A DNA stretch of 64,000 nucleotides from Roseobacter weihaiensis (GCF_020622345.1 NZ_JACNMO010000001.1:124001-188000); one strand, 5' to 3'; positions 1 to 9,579 are shown, counted from the first letter of the stretch. Notes: generated by a model from the letters alone, not told the origin. Made by a program: numbers and translations.

Positions 1-266
1 TCCCGCTTCATGTAGACCTTGGCACCGCCCAGGTGGTCGGTCAGCCGTTCGGCCAGATACAGCGGGCTGGGACGGCCCACGTAATGGGTCCACAGATCAT
101 GCATCTCGGCCCAGAAACTGTCGTCGGTCTTGGCGTGCTCGTATTGCTCTTCCAGCTCCAGGATCAGCGGCATCAGCGTCTCGGAGACAAAGCGCCCGCC
201 AAAATCACCAAAGCGACCCCGCTCATCCGGGCCGGTCATGAAAGAGTTGAACAGATCATTGGCCAT
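1..266 (-). CDS. trpB: Tryptophan synthase beta chain, N-terminal part (cut by window edge)
   Basis: Only the first 88 codons are inside the window; the rest lies left of position 1. The N-terminus begins [20 protein letters not shown] and continues with [18 protein letters not shown] and a [13 protein letters not shown] stretch, which is the usual opening of TrpB, the PLP enzyme that joins indole and serine to make tryptophan in the cytoplasm. The PLP lysine is beyond the edge. It is preceded on the same strand by trpF with a gap of about 120 bp, the usual Rhodobacterales order. Identification is firm; intactness cannot be judged. Confidence 0.95.
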   Translation of the reverse strand, partial: MANDLFNSFMTGPDERGRFGDFGGRFVSETLMPLILELEEQYEHAKTDDSFWAEMHDLWTHYVGRPSPLYLAERLTDHLGGAKVYMKR

Positions 267-388
267 TGCGTACCCCTTTGTCCGATAGCTGCCCGTCTGA
301 CTATCCCGCACCGTGATTGGAAACAAGGCGCTTTGACCGCCCCGCGACCGCGGCATTTTTGTCGGGCAGGCGGTTGTGGACCCCGCCG

Positions 389-1036
389 TCAGCCCCGCGC
401 CGCCGCTACGAAATCGCGGATCATCCGAGGGTCTTTCCGCCCCGGCGCGCTTTCCACGCCAGAGGACACATCAACCTGCCGTGTGCCGGTCAACCGGATC
501 GCCTCGTGCACGTTCTCCGGGGTCAGGCCACCCGCGAGCATCCAGGGTCTCGTCCAGTATCTGCGGTCCGCCAACAAGCGCCAGTCGAACGTCAGCCCAT
601 TGCCGCCAGGCAGATCAGCCTCTTGCAGCGGTTTGGCATCAATCAGCAACTGATCGGCGATCGGGCTGAATTTATCAATTTCGTCAAGGTCTTCTGCGGC
701 TGCAAGGCCAATTGCCTTCATCACCGGCAGACCATAGCGGGCCTTGACCTCCGCCACGCGTTCCGGTGTTTCGGCTCCGTGAAGCTGCAACATGTCAAGC
801 GGGACCTGGCCGGTCAAGGCGTCCAGAAAGGCATCATCTGCATTCACCGTCAGCGCGACCTTGGCCACCCCCACAGGGGTTTCGACAGCCAGTGCCCGGG
901 CCTGATCCAGTGTGACGTTGCGAGGTGACTTGGTAAAAAATGTAAAGCCGACGTAGCTCGCCCCTGCCCTGGCCGCCGCTTCGACGTGGGCAAGGTCGGA
1001 CAGCCCGCAGATTTTGACGGAAACGGTATTGCTCAT
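389..1036 (-). CDS. trpF: Phosphoribosylanthranilate isomerase
   Basis: A 215-residue TIM-barrel enzyme of tryptophan synthesis that isomerises N-(5-phosphoribosyl)anthranilate to CdRP. The start [14 protein letters not shown] carries the VKICGL motif with the catalytic cysteine. Later come the [17 protein letters not shown] segment, [12 protein letters not shown] and, near the C-terminus, the phosphate-binding [10 protein letters not shown] and the [15 protein letters not shown] motif with the catalytic aspartate. The frame is open for another 32 codons upstream, but only the internal ATG gives the family N-terminus. It lies directly upstream of trpB, so the two probably share a transcript. 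Confidence 0.96.
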   Translation of the reverse strand: MSNTVSVKICGLSDLAHVEAAARAGASYVGFTFFTKSPRNVTLDQARALAVETPVGVAKVALTVNADDAFLDALTGQVPLDMLQLHGAETPERVAEVKARYGLPVMKAIGLAAAEDLDEIDKFSPIADQLLIDAKPLQEADLPGGNGLTFDWRLLADRRYWTRPWMLAGGLTPENVHEAIRLTGTRQVDVSSGVESAPGRKDPRMIRDFVAAARG

Positions 1037-1076
1037 GCGCTGCTTTGAGCACGGCAAGCCAAGCGGTGCAAGGGTG

Positions 1077-1427
1077 TCAGCCTGCTTCGTCCAGCAGGGC
1101 GAGCACCTCGTCCTTGCCCTCGTGCTTTTCACCCTTCAACCGCGTCACTTCACGCTCTAACCGGCGCCGTTCGCGGGCCTGACGGGCGGCCTCCGCCCGG
1201 TGGCCATGTTCGCGGATCCATTCCCAGACAAAACCGACGAAGAGCCCCACGACAATACCGCCGAAAATCACGATAAAGAGCGGCAGTTCGATCTGCGGGT
1301 TCATAGCAAACCAGCCCGCAACCTCGGTTGGGATCAATTGCAGAGACACCATGCCCCGGTTGGCCAGTGCCACGGCGATCAGCGCCACGCCAAAAACCGC
1401 AATCAGCGTGTATTTGATATAGCGCAT
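1077..1427 (-). CDS. LapA-domain (DUF1049) inner-membrane protein
   Basis: A 116-residue protein with two hydrophobic segments (about residues 5-24 and 46-68) followed by a charged, coiled-coil-like tail rich in Arg and Glu. This is the layout of the LapA/DUF1049 family, which in enterobacteria works with LapB in controlling LPS assembly; whether it has that role here is inference. Its ATG shares one base with the TGA of ihfB (TGATG), which suggests translational coupling, and trpF follows 40 bp downstream. Sits between ihfB and trpF as in other Rhodobacterales. Confidence 0.8.
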   Translation of the reverse strand: MRYIKYTLIAVFGVALIAVALANRGMVSLQLIPTEVAGWFAMNPQIELPLFIVIFGGIVVGLFVGFVWEWIREHGHRAEAARQARERRRLEREVTRLKGEKHEGKDEVLALLDEAG

Positions 1428-1711
1428 CAGGATTTCCCGTTGAGACGATCACGCAGCAGCTTGCCGGTCTTGAAGAAAGGCACGTGTTTCTCCTCCACAT
1501 GAACCGTCTCACCGGTCCGGGGGTTACGACCAATCCGCGCGTCGCGTTTCTTGACGGAAAAAGCGCCAAAGCCCCGGAGCTCCACCCGGTCGCCGCGTGC
1601 CATCGCGCCAGTTACTTCTTCGAAGATGGTGTTCACGATACGCTCAACATCACGCTGATAGAGATGTGGATTTTCATCTGCGATCTTTTGAATCAGCTCG
1701 GACCGGATCAT
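1427..1711 (-). CDS. ihfB: Integration host factor beta subunit
   Basis: A 94-residue DNA-bending protein of the HU/IHF family that pairs with IhfA in compaction, recombination and promoter architecture. The beta-arm signature [23 protein letters not shown] is present around residues 46-68, with the conserved proline at the tip that intercalates into DNA. Length is normal for IhfB. The start [17 protein letters not shown] is typical. It overlaps the downstream LapA-type gene by one base. A plausible promoter lies 50-80 bp upstream (listed separately). Confidence 0.96.
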   Translation of the reverse strand: MIRSELIQKIADENPHLYQRDVERIVNTIFEEVTGAMARGDRVELRGFGAFSVKKRDARIGRNPRTGETVHVEEKHVPFFKTGKLLRDRLNGKS

Positions 1712-1762
1712 GGCAACATCCCTTTAATGGTTATCGGTGCTCTTGGCGCACCCCTGACGTGA

Positions 1763-1791
1763 ACTATAGAAAGAAACAACGCTGTCGGAAA
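1763..1791 (-). promoter_or_regulatory. Possible ihfB promoter
   Basis: Reading the minus strand there is TTTCCG (1791-1786), a 17-base spacer and TATAGT (1768-1763), about 50 bases before the ihfB ATG. The -10 is good and the -35 weak, so this is only a candidate. The surrounding 1712-1951 stretch between ihfB and the metallopeptidase gene has no other ORF that I would support. Confidence 0.35.
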
Positions 1792-1951
1792 GTGAGCGCG
1801 TGGCCGAGTTTGATCTTTTTTGCCGCAGAACACGCTGTATTATAGCGCTTTTTTGCGCAGGCTTTTCGCTGTTAGCGATTGCCTGCCTGCAGGGTCATCA
1901 TGCCGCGACGCAGCGTAAGGGGATGATTCGGGGGCCGTCAGGAAGGTTCGA

Positions 1952-2692
1952 TCACCCTTCAGAGCTGCTTTCGAAGAGATCGTTCAGATGCGGTACGAAC
2001 TCGGTGCAAAAAGTGATGGAGAGATCGCTGGGATCGTAGAATGCATTCGCCTCGCCACAGCTTTCAACGCGCACGCTGACCTGCTCAGGCAGCGTTATCT
2101 CACCGCTCATACTACGAATCTCTGCGCGCAAAACACTGTTTACGATGTCGGCGTCCACGCCCGTGCCCGCCACAAAACGCATCTCCACACCAGGTGACTG
2201 GGCGTCCATCTTGTCAAAAACGCTGCCCCAGCTTTCGGCGGCAAGGTCATACTCATCCGGACAGGTCAGAGCCCGTTCTTCGGGCAACCCAAGGTCCTCG
2301 GCAAATTCGGCGCGGTTCTCGGGGTTGCCACCGTAAAACAGACAAACATGGTTAAAAAAACGCTGCTCATCCGGACCGTGCAACCCCCACCACTCGGTCT
2401 CTTCGATCTGTTCGGTGCTATTGATGTATCCGAAAGCGCTGTCGTAGGCGATGCTCTGAGCCGTCTCTTCTTCAAACAGCCAATCAATCAAAAGCACAGC
2501 CATAACATCCGCAGCGTCTTCCTCCTGGCCAAAGATCGGCACTTCCATCAAATCAACAACAGCATGGCCAAGTTCATGGTAGAAAATCGCCAGAATGTTT
2601 GCCTCGACAAAGGCCTGTTGGGCATCATCCGCCTGAGCGCTCAGGGTGCAAACGGCATATGCAAGCGTTGCAAGGGCACTGCGTCGCTTCAT
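1952..2692 (-). CDS. Secreted DUF4344-type putative zinc metallopeptidase
   Basis: A 246-residue protein with an N-terminal signal peptide (basic MKRR, hydrophobic core to about residue 20, cleavage near AQA). The motif FYHELGHAVVDLMEVP (residues about 37-52) contains HExxH, and a downstream EEDAADV could supply the third ligand, matching the DUF4344 family of putative metallopeptidases; no substrate is known for these. The protein is probably periplasmic. It stands alone between ihfB and rpsA, on the same strand, and shows no operon partner. Confidence 0.75.
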   Translation of the reverse strand: MKRRSALATLAYAVCTLSAQADDAQQAFVEANILAIFYHELGHAVVDLMEVPIFGQEEDAADVMAVLLIDWLFEEETAQSIAYDSAFGYINSTEQIEETEWWGLHGPDEQRFFNHVCLFYGGNPENRAEFAEDLGLPEERALTCPDEYDLAAESWGSVFDKMDAQSPGVEMRFVAGTGVDADIVNSVLRAEIRSMSGEITLPEQVSVRVESCGEANAFYDPSDLSITFCTEFVPHLNDLFESSSEG

Positions 2693-2750
2693 TATAAAAT
2701 ACCTCAGGTAGTTTCAAATACACCGTCTGGATAGTGCAAAAAATCCAACC

Positions 2751-2784
2751 AAAAAAGCCCCACAGAATACACTGCGGGGCTTTT
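2751..2784 (-). terminator. Rho-independent terminator of rpsA
   Basis: Arms at 2753-2765 and 2772-2784 form a 13-bp stem with one mismatch and a 6-base loop. On the minus strand the hairpin begins about 20 bases after the rpsA stop and is followed by a run of six T (plus-strand A at 2751-2756). The near symmetry means it could also terminate plus-strand transcription. Confidence 0.85.
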
Positions 2785-2803
2785 GAATTCGAAAGTGGCG
2801 AGA

Positions 2804-4483
2804 TTACTTCTCGTCGTCGCCTTTCAGCGCAGCCCCCAGAATATCGCCAAGGGACGCACCGGAGTCGGAGGAGCCATATTGTTCCACGGCCTCTTTCTCT
2901 TCGGCAATCTCGCGTGCTTTGATCGATACGCCCAGACGCCGCGCCTTGTTGTCCACATTGGTGATGCGGACGTCGACCTTATCTCCCACCGAGAACCGCT
3001 CGGGGCGCTGCTCTGCACGGTCACGGCTCAGGTCGGAGCGGCGGATGAAGGATTTCATACCTTCGTATTCCACCTCGATGCCACCGTCCTCGATCGCCGT
3101 GACGTTCACAGTCACAACGGAGCCACGCTTCACGCCGCCCACCGCTTCGGCGAATTTGTCGCCGCCAACCGCCTTGATCGACAAAGAAATGCGCTCTTTC
3201 TCGACGTCCACTTCGGAGACAACGGCCTGAACCATGTCGCCTTTGCGGTAGTCCTGGATCGCCTCTTCGCCGCGCTGGTCCCAGCTGAGATCGGAGAGGT
3301 GCACCATACCGTCGATGTCGCCGTCGAGACCCACGAACAGACCGAACTCGGTGATATTCTTGACCTCGCCTTCGACTTCCGTGCCCTCGGGGTGCGTTTC
3401 TGCAAAGACTTCCCATGGGTTGCGCATGGTCTGTTTCAGGCCCAGAGACACGCGGCGCTTGGCCCCGTCGATTTCAAGCACCATGACTTCGACCTCTTGG
3501 GACGTCGACACGATCTTGCCCGGATGCACGTTCTTCTTGGTCCAGGACATCTCGGAAACGTGCACAAGACCCTCGACACCGGCTTCCAGTTCCACAAAGG
3601 CCCCGTAGTCGGTGATGTTGGTCACGCGACCCGTATGCACGGATTCCAGCGGGTATTTCGCGGCCACCAGATCCCAGGGATCTTCCTGCAGCTGCTTCAT
3701 ACCGAGGGAGATACGGTGTGTTTCCTTGTTGATCTTGATGACCTGCACCTTGATCGTCTCGCCAATCGCCAGGATTTCGGACGGGTGGTTCACCCGGCGC
3801 CATGCCATATCGGTGACGTGCAACAATCCATCTACACCGCCCAGGTCCACAAAGGCACCGTATTCGGTGATGTTCTTGACCACACCGTCGACCGTCTGGC
3901 CTTCGGTCAGGTTGCCGATCACCTCGGCGCGCTGTTCTGCGCGGGATTCTTCGAGGATCGCACGGCGCGACACCACGATATTGCCCCGACGACGGTCCAT
4001 TTTCAGGATCTGGAACGGCTGCTTGAGACCCATCAGCGGGCCCGCGTCGCGCACAGGGCGCACGTCAACCTGGCTGCCGGGCAGGAAGGCCACGGCACCG
4101 CCGAGATCAACGGTAAAGCCGCCTTTGACACGGCCAAAGATCGCGCCTTCGACGCGCTCTTCGTCGGCATAGGCTTTTTCCAGACGATCCCATGCTTCTT
4201 CACGGCGGGCCATTTCGCGAGAGATAACCGCTTCGCCGCGCGAGCTTTCGACCTGACGCAGGAAGACTTCGACTTCGTCGCCCACGTCGATTTTCGGTGC
4301 TTCACCGGGATCTGCAAATTCTTTGAGTTCGACGCGGCCTTCCATCTTGTAGCCGACGTCGATAATGGCCTGACCCGCTTCGATTGCGATCACCTTGCCT
4401 TTGACGACAGACCCTTCCTCGGGTGTGTCCATTTCGAAGCTTTCTTCTAAGAGTGCTTCAAACTCATCCATCATATTTGCCAT
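2804..4483 (-). CDS. rpsA: 30S ribosomal protein S1
   Basis: A 559-residue protein with six S1 RNA-binding repeats, roughly at residues 22-88, 106-172, 193-261, 278-348, 365-435 and 452-519. Several contain the typical NITEYGAFVDLGGVDGLLHVTDM pattern. S1 binds the 5' region of mRNA on the small ribosomal subunit and helps to unfold it for initiation. It starts MANMMDEFEALLEESF. It lies downstream of cmk as in many bacteria, but with a secreted-protein gene in between and with its own promoter and a long structured leader. Length is normal for alphaproteobacteria. Confidence 0.98.
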   Translation of the reverse strand: MANMMDEFEALLEESFEMDTPEEGSVVKGKVIAIEAGQAIIDVGYKMEGRVELKEFADPGEAPKIDVGDEVEVFLRQVESSRGEAVISREMARREEAWDRLEKAYADEERVEGAIFGRVKGGFTVDLGGAVAFLPGSQVDVRPVRDAGPLMGLKQPFQILKMDRRRGNIVVSRRAILEESRAEQRAEVIGNLTEGQTVDGVVKNITEYGAFVDLGGVDGLLHVTDMAWRRVNHPSEILAIGETIKVQVIKINKETHRISLGMKQLQEDPWDLVAAKYPLESVHTGRVTNITDYGAFVELEAGVEGLVHVSEMSWTKKNVHPGKIVSTSQEVEVMVLEIDGAKRRVSLGLKQTMRNPWEVFAETHPEGTEVEGEVKNITEFGLFVGLDGDIDGMVHLSDLSWDQRGEEAIQDYRKGDMVQAVVSEVDVEKERISLSIKAVGGDKFAEAVGGVKRGSVVTVNVTAIEDGGIEVEYEGMKSFIRRSDLSRDRAEQRPERFSVGDKVDVRITNVDNKARRLGVSIKAREIAEEKEAVEQYGSSDSGASLGDILGAALKGDDEK

Positions 4484-4577
4484 ATGGCGTGTTTTTCCTA
4501 ACTAGCGTTTGTTTCCGGCCGTGCGGTTGTCTCCGCCGGTCTTTGGGGTTTCCATTTGGCCAAAGCAGTCAACAAAG

Positions 4578-4600
4578 AAGGGCCGGTAAAACCGACCCTG
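4578..4600 (-). other. Hairpin in the rpsA leader
   Basis: GGGCCGGT and ACCGACCC arms (4580-4587 and 4591-4598) form a GC-rich stem with one mismatch, 95-117 bases upstream of the rpsA start and inside the predicted 5' untranslated region. On the minus strand it is followed by TTCTTTG, not by a true T run. It could be a weak terminator for the upstream gene or a structural part of an S1 autoregulatory leader; the sequence does not decide. Confidence 0.4.
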
Positions 4601-4638
4601 CTCGCCCTTGCGGTGTTTTCCCCGCTTCAACGGGTGCG

Positions 4639-4667
4639 CGTATAGGCGCATTTGGCCGTGCCTGCAA
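4639..4667 (-). promoter_or_regulatory. Promoter of rpsA
   Basis: On the minus strand TTGCAG (4667-4662), exactly 17 bases, then TATACG (4644-4639). A transcript beginning near 4632 would carry a leader of about 150 bases before the rpsA ATG at 4483. Confidence 0.6.
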
Positions 4668-4739
4668 GCCTTAACCTTATTTATGCTGCCGCAAGGGCAA
4701 ACCTCAGAGCAGGTCTTTCTAACACGTCAGGCCCTTGGC

Positions 4740-5285
4740 CTAGAGCGTCTGACCTTTGCGCAGTTCGTCCAGCAGATCCTGATATATCTCGTTGCTGTCT
4801 CCGCCGCCAAAGACCTGAGCCCCGCCTGAATAGGTCTGGCCGTAGGTCCGGGCAACATTCACCGTCTGTACCAGGGCCGAAAGCAACTGGTCCTGCTCAA
4901 GGGCGGCCAGCGGGTGAATGAATACACCCCAGAGCCTGCCCTGCGCCACGGCATAGCGGGCATCAAGGGCGGTGTCGAAATTGGCCTGCATCAGACGCAG
5001 CAACTCCTCCGCCTCCAGGCCTTCTGCGGACCGGATGGGGACCATCGCCCGCATGCGATCAGCGCGTGGATCCGTCACGACAAGCACCGGGATATCCTCA
5101 ATGGTGAATTCGATGGTGCCGCCGCGCAGCTGCGCCTCTTCATCGATGGCCAGAATGATATCTGCCAGCCGCTCCAGTGTCATGGGGGGTTCAAGCTGCG
5201 GGTCAGGGGCGGGGATATCGCTTTGCTGCGCGACGCTCAAGCTGCCGAAAACACTCAGTATCAAGGTTAAAAGAAGTCGTGCCAT
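4740..5285 (-). CDS. Secreted conserved protein of unknown function
   Basis: A 181-residue protein with a clear signal peptide (MARLLLTLILSVFGSLSVAQ, cleavage near residue 19). The mature part has alternating strands and helices, and its size and pattern recall YbjN/CesT-like folds, but I do not recognise a named family with certainty. It has no cysteine in the mature region and no catalytic motif that I can see. It lies between cmk and rpsA on the same strand, 113 bp after cmk. Likely periplasmic. Function not assigned. Confidence 0.65.
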   Translation of the reverse strand: MARLLLTLILSVFGSLSVAQQSDIPAPDPQLEPPMTLERLADIILAIDEEAQLRGGTIEFTIEDIPVLVVTDPRADRMRAMVPIRSAEGLEAEELLRLMQANFDTALDARYAVAQGRLWGVFIHPLAALEQDQLLSALVQTVNVARTYGQTYSGGAQVFGGGDSNEIYQDLLDELRKGQTL

Positions 5286-5398
5286 GGGAATGCCTTTCGC
5301 CGTCTATATAGCGACAGGCTAGCCCCGGATGGCCTCAAACACCAAGCACCCTTTGGTGATGAGCCTGCAACAAAGCAACCCTGAGGCTGCGACCTGCG

Positions 5399-6013
5399 CT
5401 ACGATCTGCGTTCTTCGATCACAGAGATTGCCGCAAGGATCGCGTCTTCAATGCTCATCTGAGAAGTGTCTATGAGCGCCGCGTCTTTGGCAGGCACCAG
5501 TGGTGCTGCGGCACGGTCGCGATCCCGCGCGTCCCTCTCCCGCACCTCTGCGAGCACCTGCTCGTAGCGCAAGCCACCGCCCTTGCCCGCCAGTTCTTCA
5601 TAGCGGCGCCGGGCGCGCACATCTGCATCGGCGGTGATAAAAAGCTTTGCCTCTGCGTCGGGGCAGATCACCGTGCCGATGTCACGACCGTCCAGAACGG
5701 CCCCGCCCTGCCGCCGCGCGAAACTGCGCTGAAAATCGACAAGGGCCGCGCGCACCTCGGCAAGTACGGCAACCCGGCTGGCGGCTTGGGCGACCTCGGG
5801 GCTGCGCAGATCGCTGGCGTGCAAATCCTCAGCCTTCAGCGCCTGTGCCGCTTTGATCGGGTCCATCCCCAGCAATGTCTTTGCCCCGACCGCGCGGTAG
5901 AGCAGACCTGTATCGAGATGCTTGAACCCAAAATGCGCCGCAACGGCTTTGGAAATGGTGCCCTTTCCAGCCGCCGCCGGTCCGTCAATCGCGATGGTAA
6001 AAGCCGCTGTCAT
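5399..6013 (-). CDS. cmk: Cytidylate kinase
   Basis: A 204-residue nucleoside monophosphate kinase that phosphorylates CMP and dCMP. The P-loop [17 protein letters not shown] is at residues 9-25, followed by the [14 protein letters not shown]-binding segment and the [20 protein letters not shown] motif at about residues 109-128, all characteristic of Cmk. It follows aroA with a 15-bp gap, the usual aroA-cmk-rpsA arrangement, so the two are very likely cotranscribed. Confidence 0.96.
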   Translation of the reverse strand: MTAAFTIAIDGPAAAGKGTISKAVAAHFGFKHLDTGLLYRAVGAKTLLGMDPIKAAQALKAEDLHASDLRSPEVAQAASRVAVLAEVRAALVDFQRSFARRQGGAVLDGRDIGTVICPDAEAKLFITADADVRARRRYEELAGKGGGLRYEQVLAEVRERDARDRDRAAAPLVPAKDAALIDTSQMSIEDAILAAISVIEERRS

Positions 6014-6028
6014 AGAATCCCGTCGCGC

Positions 6029-7381
6029 TTACCGATTGATGCGCTTGATCTGAGCGCCCAAACCCGCCATCAAGGGCTCAAAGATCGGAAAGGACGTGGC
6101 GATCGGCCCCGCATCGTCAACCCGCACCGGCTTTTGCGTGGCCATGCCCAGCACCAGGAAAGACATGGCGATCCGGTGATCCAGCGCGCTGGCGCAGAGG
6201 CCGCCGCCCGGCACATTCCCGTGTCCAAGCCCCGTCACGGTCCACCAGTCGGGCCCTTCGTCCACACTGACGCCATTGGCGCGCAGACCCTTGGCCATCG
6301 CATCGATCCGGTCGCTTTCCTTGACCCGCAGTTCCTTGACGCCCCGCATCCCTGTCTGCCCGCGCGCAAAACTCGCCACGACCGACAACACCGGATATTC
6401 GTCGATCATACTCGCGGCGCGCTCTGGCGGGACCTCAATGCCTTTGAGGTCCGGTGAAAACCGTGCGCGCAGGTCCGCGACCGGCTCCCCGCCTTCGAAC
6501 CGCTCATTTTCGTAGGTCAGGTCCGCCCCCATCTCGCGCAGCGTGGTAAAGAGACCGGCGCGCGTGGGGTTCAGGCCGATCCCCGGCACCCGCACGTCCG
6601 AGCCCGGCACAATCAAGGCTGCACATACCGGAAAGGCCGCCGAGGAAGGATCACGCGGCACATCAATACGCTGCGGCGTCAGTTCGGGCTGTCCGGTCAG
6701 TGTAATGACCCGGCCCGCCTCGGTCTCCTCCACCGTGATCTCCGCGCCAAAGCCTGCAAGCATCCGTTCGGTGTGATCGCGCGTGGCCTCCGCCTCGATC
6801 ACGATGGTTTTGCCCGGCGCATTCAGCCCTGCCAGCAACACCGCAGATTTCACCTGCGCGGACGGCACCGGCACGGTGTATTCAACCGGCACCGGATGCA
6901 CCGCACCGATGACGGTCATCGGCAACCGCCCCCCTGCCCGGCCAAAGGCCTGCGTGCCGAAAAGCGTCAGCGGGTCGGTGACCCGCGCCATCGGTCGCCC
7001 ATTCAAAGACGCATCCCCGGTAAACGTCGCGGCAATGGGAGAAGTCGCCATCGCCCCCATGATCAGCCGCACGCCCGTGCCGGAGTTGCCGCAATCGATC
7101 ACGTTTTCAGGCTCCGCGAAACCACCGACACCGACACCGTGAACCGACCAGTCGCCGCCGCCGTGATCGGTCACCTCCGCGCCAAAGGCCCGCATCGCCT
7201 GGGCCGTGTCGAGCACGTCCTGCCCCTCCAGCAGACCCGAAATCCGCGTCTCACCCACGCTGAGCGCACCGAGGATCAGGGACCGGTGAGAAATGGATTT
7301 ATCCCCCGGCACCTGCGCCTCGCCGGTGAGCGGCCCGCAAGCGTGAGAGGTCATCGGGATCGGTGCGCCGTGGCTGGACAT
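6029..7381 (-). CDS. aroA: 3-phosphoshikimate 1-carboxyvinyltransferase (EPSP synthase)
   Basis: A 450-residue shikimate-pathway enzyme that transfers enolpyruvate from PEP to shikimate 3-phosphate. Motifs include [17 protein letters not shown] (residues about 24-40), the [14 protein letters not shown] segment (about 92-105), [13 protein letters not shown], and [15 protein letters not shown] near residue 350. The [19 protein letters not shown] stretch and overall length fit the class II lineage common in alphaproteobacteria, but the residue equivalent to E. coli Gly96 is still Gly (NSGTGVR). It is upstream of cmk in one transcription unit. Confidence 0.97.
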   Translation of the reverse strand: MSSHGAPIPMTSHACGPLTGEAQVPGDKSISHRSLILGALSVGETRISGLLEGQDVLDTAQAMRAFGAEVTDHGGGDWSVHGVGVGGFAEPENVIDCGNSGTGVRLIMGAMATSPIAATFTGDASLNGRPMARVTDPLTLFGTQAFGRAGGRLPMTVIGAVHPVPVEYTVPVPSAQVKSAVLLAGLNAPGKTIVIEAEATRDHTERMLAGFGAEITVEETEAGRVITLTGQPELTPQRIDVPRDPSSAAFPVCAALIVPGSDVRVPGIGLNPTRAGLFTTLREMGADLTYENERFEGGEPVADLRARFSPDLKGIEVPPERAASMIDEYPVLSVVASFARGQTGMRGVKELRVKESDRIDAMAKGLRANGVSVDEGPDWWTVTGLGHGNVPGGGLCASALDHRIAMSFLVLGMATQKPVRVDDAGPIATSFPIFEPLMAGLGAQIKRINR

Positions 7382-7465
7382 ATGTCTTCTCTATCTGGGG
7401 TCGGTCCTGGGAGGTGAATTACCGACAAGCCCGTGCCGCGTCCACCCCAATCGCCGGTCGGCGCA

Positions 7466-8167
7466 TCAGCGCCGCACGAAGGTCAGATAGTGGGGGGTGC
7501 GCCCTTCGCGCAGGGCCTTTTGCTCATAGCGCGTGGAAATCCAGTCGTCCCAGGGCGCGCGCCAGTCATTGGGCCGCCGGGCTGTCCAGTCAAAGCCGCA
7601 ACGCGGTATCTCCTGCAGCGCCTGGCGCACGTAATCCTCAATGTCCGTGGCCACGCGAAAGACCGCGCCGGGTTTCAAGGCCCGTGCCAACGGTTCCAGA
7701 TGCTCGGGGGTCACAAAGCGCCGACGGTGATGGCGTGATTTGGGCCAGGGGTCGGGATAGAGCAGAAAGGCCCGGTCAAGGGACTGCGCGGGCAGCACGT
7801 CCATCAGGTCGCGCGCGTCCCCCGGATAGACCGAAAGGTTCTCGACCCCGGCGCGGCGAATTTTGCCCAGCAGCATTGCAACCCCATTGATGTAGGGCTC
7901 CGCCCCGATGATACCGACCTGCGGGTTCTGCTGTGCCTGATGCACCAGATGCTCGCCCCCGCCGAAACCGACCTCCAGCCAGACCGGCTTGGGGCCGAAA
8001 AGCTTGCCAAGGTCCAAAGGGCTCCGCTCTGGATTAAGCGCCCAATCGACCGGGCCGGGCGAGAGACGGTCGAGGTCTTCGTCCAGATAGGTTCGCTGGG
8101 AGGCCTTCAAGGTCTTGCCCTTCAGGCGGCCGTAGAAATTCCGGTGCGGGCGTTTGCGATCAGTCAT
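7466..8167 (-). CDS. trmB: tRNA (guanine-N7-)-methyltransferase
   Basis: A 233-residue SAM-dependent enzyme that makes m7G46 in tRNA variable loops. The SAM-binding LEVGFGGGEHL motif is at about residues 64-74, the YPDPWPKSRHHRRR motif at about 136-149, and the C-terminal ISTRYEQKALREGR at about 205-218, all diagnostic for TrmB. The frame extends 12 codons upstream, but MTDRKRPHRNFYGRLKGK is the family start. It lies between metK and aroA, 137 bp downstream of metK; the two methyl-related genes adjoin but no shared control is visible. Confidence 0.96.
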   Translation of the reverse strand: MTDRKRPHRNFYGRLKGKTLKASQRTYLDEDLDRLSPGPVDWALNPERSPLDLGKLFGPKPVWLEVGFGGGEHLVHQAQQNPQVGIIGAEPYINGVAMLLGKIRRAGVENLSVYPGDARDLMDVLPAQSLDRAFLLYPDPWPKSRHHRRRFVTPEHLEPLARALKPGAVFRVATDIEDYVRQALQEIPRCGFDWTARRPNDWRAPWDDWISTRYEQKALREGRTPHYLTFVRR

Positions 8168-8304
8168 GCGGGGCCGTTTAGCGGGCAGGCGGCGGTACTG
8201 CAACGGGGCTGGGTTGGCTGCGTGCCCGGATTTGTCCAGACGGCCTGCTTTCGATCGCTCGCGGGCCGACTGCCGGAGCAGTTAAAGACCCCTTGGAAAC
8301 GATG

Positions 8305-9486
8305 TCAGATCGCGCTTTTCAGCTTCTCCGTCAGATCCGTCTTTTCCCAGCTAAAGCCGCCATCGCTGTCCGGCGCACGCCCAAAGTGCCCGTAGGCTGC
8401 GGTGCGCGCATAAATCGGTCGGTTGAGGTCCAGGTGCTCGCGGATACCGCGCGGCGTCAAATCAATGATCTCTCCAATGGCGCGTTCGATCTGTTCATCG
8501 TCCACCTCTCCGGAGCCGAAGGTATCGCAATAGATCGACAGCGGCTTGGAAACCCCGATGGCATAGCTGAGCTGGATGGTGCATTTGTCTGCCAGCCCGG
8601 CAGCCACAACGTTCTTGGCCAGATAGCGCGACACATAGGCCGCAGAGCGGTCGACTTTGGTCGGATCTTTGCCCGAGAACGCCCCGCCGCCATGCGGCGC
8701 AGCCCCGCCGTAGGTGTCCACGATGATCTTGCGACCGGTCAGCCCCGCATCCCCGTCCGGCCCGCCGATCACGAAGGTGCCCGTCGGGTTCACCCACCAT
8801 TCCGTGGTGTCGGTGATCCAACCCTGCGGCAGAACTTCCCGGATGTAGGGCTCAACAATGGCGCGGATATCGTCAGAGCTTTGGCTTTCATCTGCATGTT
8901 GGGTGGAGAGCACAATAGAGCTCACACCAACCGGCTTGCCATCCTCGTACCGCACGGAAAGCTGGCTCTTTGCATCCGGGCGCAGGGTCGGCTCGGTGCC
9001 GTCCTTGCGGACCTCCGCCAGACGCCGCAGAATGGCATGGGCATAATGGATCGGTGCGGGCATCAATTCCGGCGTCTCGTTTGAGGCAAATCCAAACATG
9101 ATGCCCTGGTCGCCGGCACCCTCGTCCTTGTTGCCGCTGGCATCGACACCCTGCGCGATATGCGCCGATTGCTGGTGCAACAGATTGGTGATCTCGCAGG
9201 TCGCGTGATGAAACTCGTCCTGCTCGTATCCGATGTCCTTGATGCAGGCGCGCGCGATCTCTTCGATCCGGCCCATATAGGTTTCGAGTTTGGTCTTGTC
9301 GGAAAGACCCACCTCGCCGCCAATCACAACCCGATTGGTTGTGGCGAAGGTTTCGGCTGCCACGCGGGCTTCGGGCTCTTCCGCCAGAAACGCATCAAGG
9401 ACTGCGTCCGAAATGCGGTCGCAGACCTTGTCCGGATGCCCTTCTGAGACGGACTCCGACGTGAACGTGAAGTTTTTGCGTGACAT
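8305..9486 (-). CDS. metK: S-adenosylmethionine synthetase
   Basis: A 393-residue enzyme making SAM from methionine and ATP. It begins [22 protein letters not shown], with the EGHPDK motif, and carries [10 protein letters not shown] (ATP-binding) near residue 124 and [19 protein letters not shown] near residue 265. Length is normal. Its leader contains a SAM/SAH-type riboswitch whose last conserved element (TCGGAGCA) covers the ribosome-binding site 5 bases before the ATG, so translation is expected to fall when SAM or SAH is high. It has its own promoter between lnt and the riboswitch. Confidence 0.98.
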   Translation of the reverse strand: MSRKNFTFTSESVSEGHPDKVCDRISDAVLDAFLAEEPEARVAAETFATTNRVVIGGEVGLSDKTKLETYMGRIEEIARACIKDIGYEQDEFHHATCEITNLLHQQSAHIAQGVDASGNKDEGAGDQGIMFGFASNETPELMPAPIHYAHAILRRLAEVRKDGTEPTLRPDAKSQLSVRYEDGKPVGVSSIVLSTQHADESQSSDDIRAIVEPYIREVLPQGWITDTTEWWVNPTGTFVIGGPDGDAGLTGRKIIVDTYGGAAPHGGGAFSGKDPTKVDRSAAYVSRYLAKNVVAAGLADKCTIQLSYAIGVSKPLSIYCDTFGSGEVDDEQIERAIGEIIDLTPRGIREHLDLNRPIYARTAAYGHFGRAPDSDGGFSWEKTDLTEKLKSAI

Positions 9487-9490
9487 TTTA

Positions 9491-9539
9491 TGCTCCGATA
9501 CATCGATTAGTGAACCACGTCAGGAAGCCGTTGTGGTTC
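9491..9539 (-). promoter_or_regulatory. SAM/SAH riboswitch controlling metK
   Basis: Minus-strand RNA from 9539 to 9491. The arms GAACCAC (9539-9533) and GTGGTTC (9518-9512) form the main stem; the loop reads AACGGCTTCCTGAC, and a downstream TCGGAGCA (9498-9491) can pair with the GGCTTCC part of the loop to make the H-type pseudoknot. The order CACAACGGCTTCCTG-CGTGG-...-GGAGCA just before ATG is the published SAM/SAH aptamer found upstream of metK in Rhodobacterales. The GGAG of the last element is the Shine-Dalgarno sequence, which indicates translational control. Confidence 0.93.
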
Positions 9540-9547
9540 GTCGCGCT

Positions 9548-9576
9548 TGCATACGTGCGCGTTCTGGGGGCGTCAA
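9548..9576 (-). promoter_or_regulatory. Promoter of metK
   Basis: On the minus strand TTGACG (9576-9571), 17 bases, TATGCA (9553-9548). A start point about 7 bases later, near 9541, coincides with the 5' end of the riboswitch aptamer, which supports both calls. Confidence 0.75.
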
Positions 9577-9579
9577 TCT

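Noticed and set aside
2783-4450. Open frame of 555 codons on the plus strand
   Set aside because: It is exactly antisense to rpsA; the product is His-rich with no family resemblance, the usual artefact of high G+C codon use.
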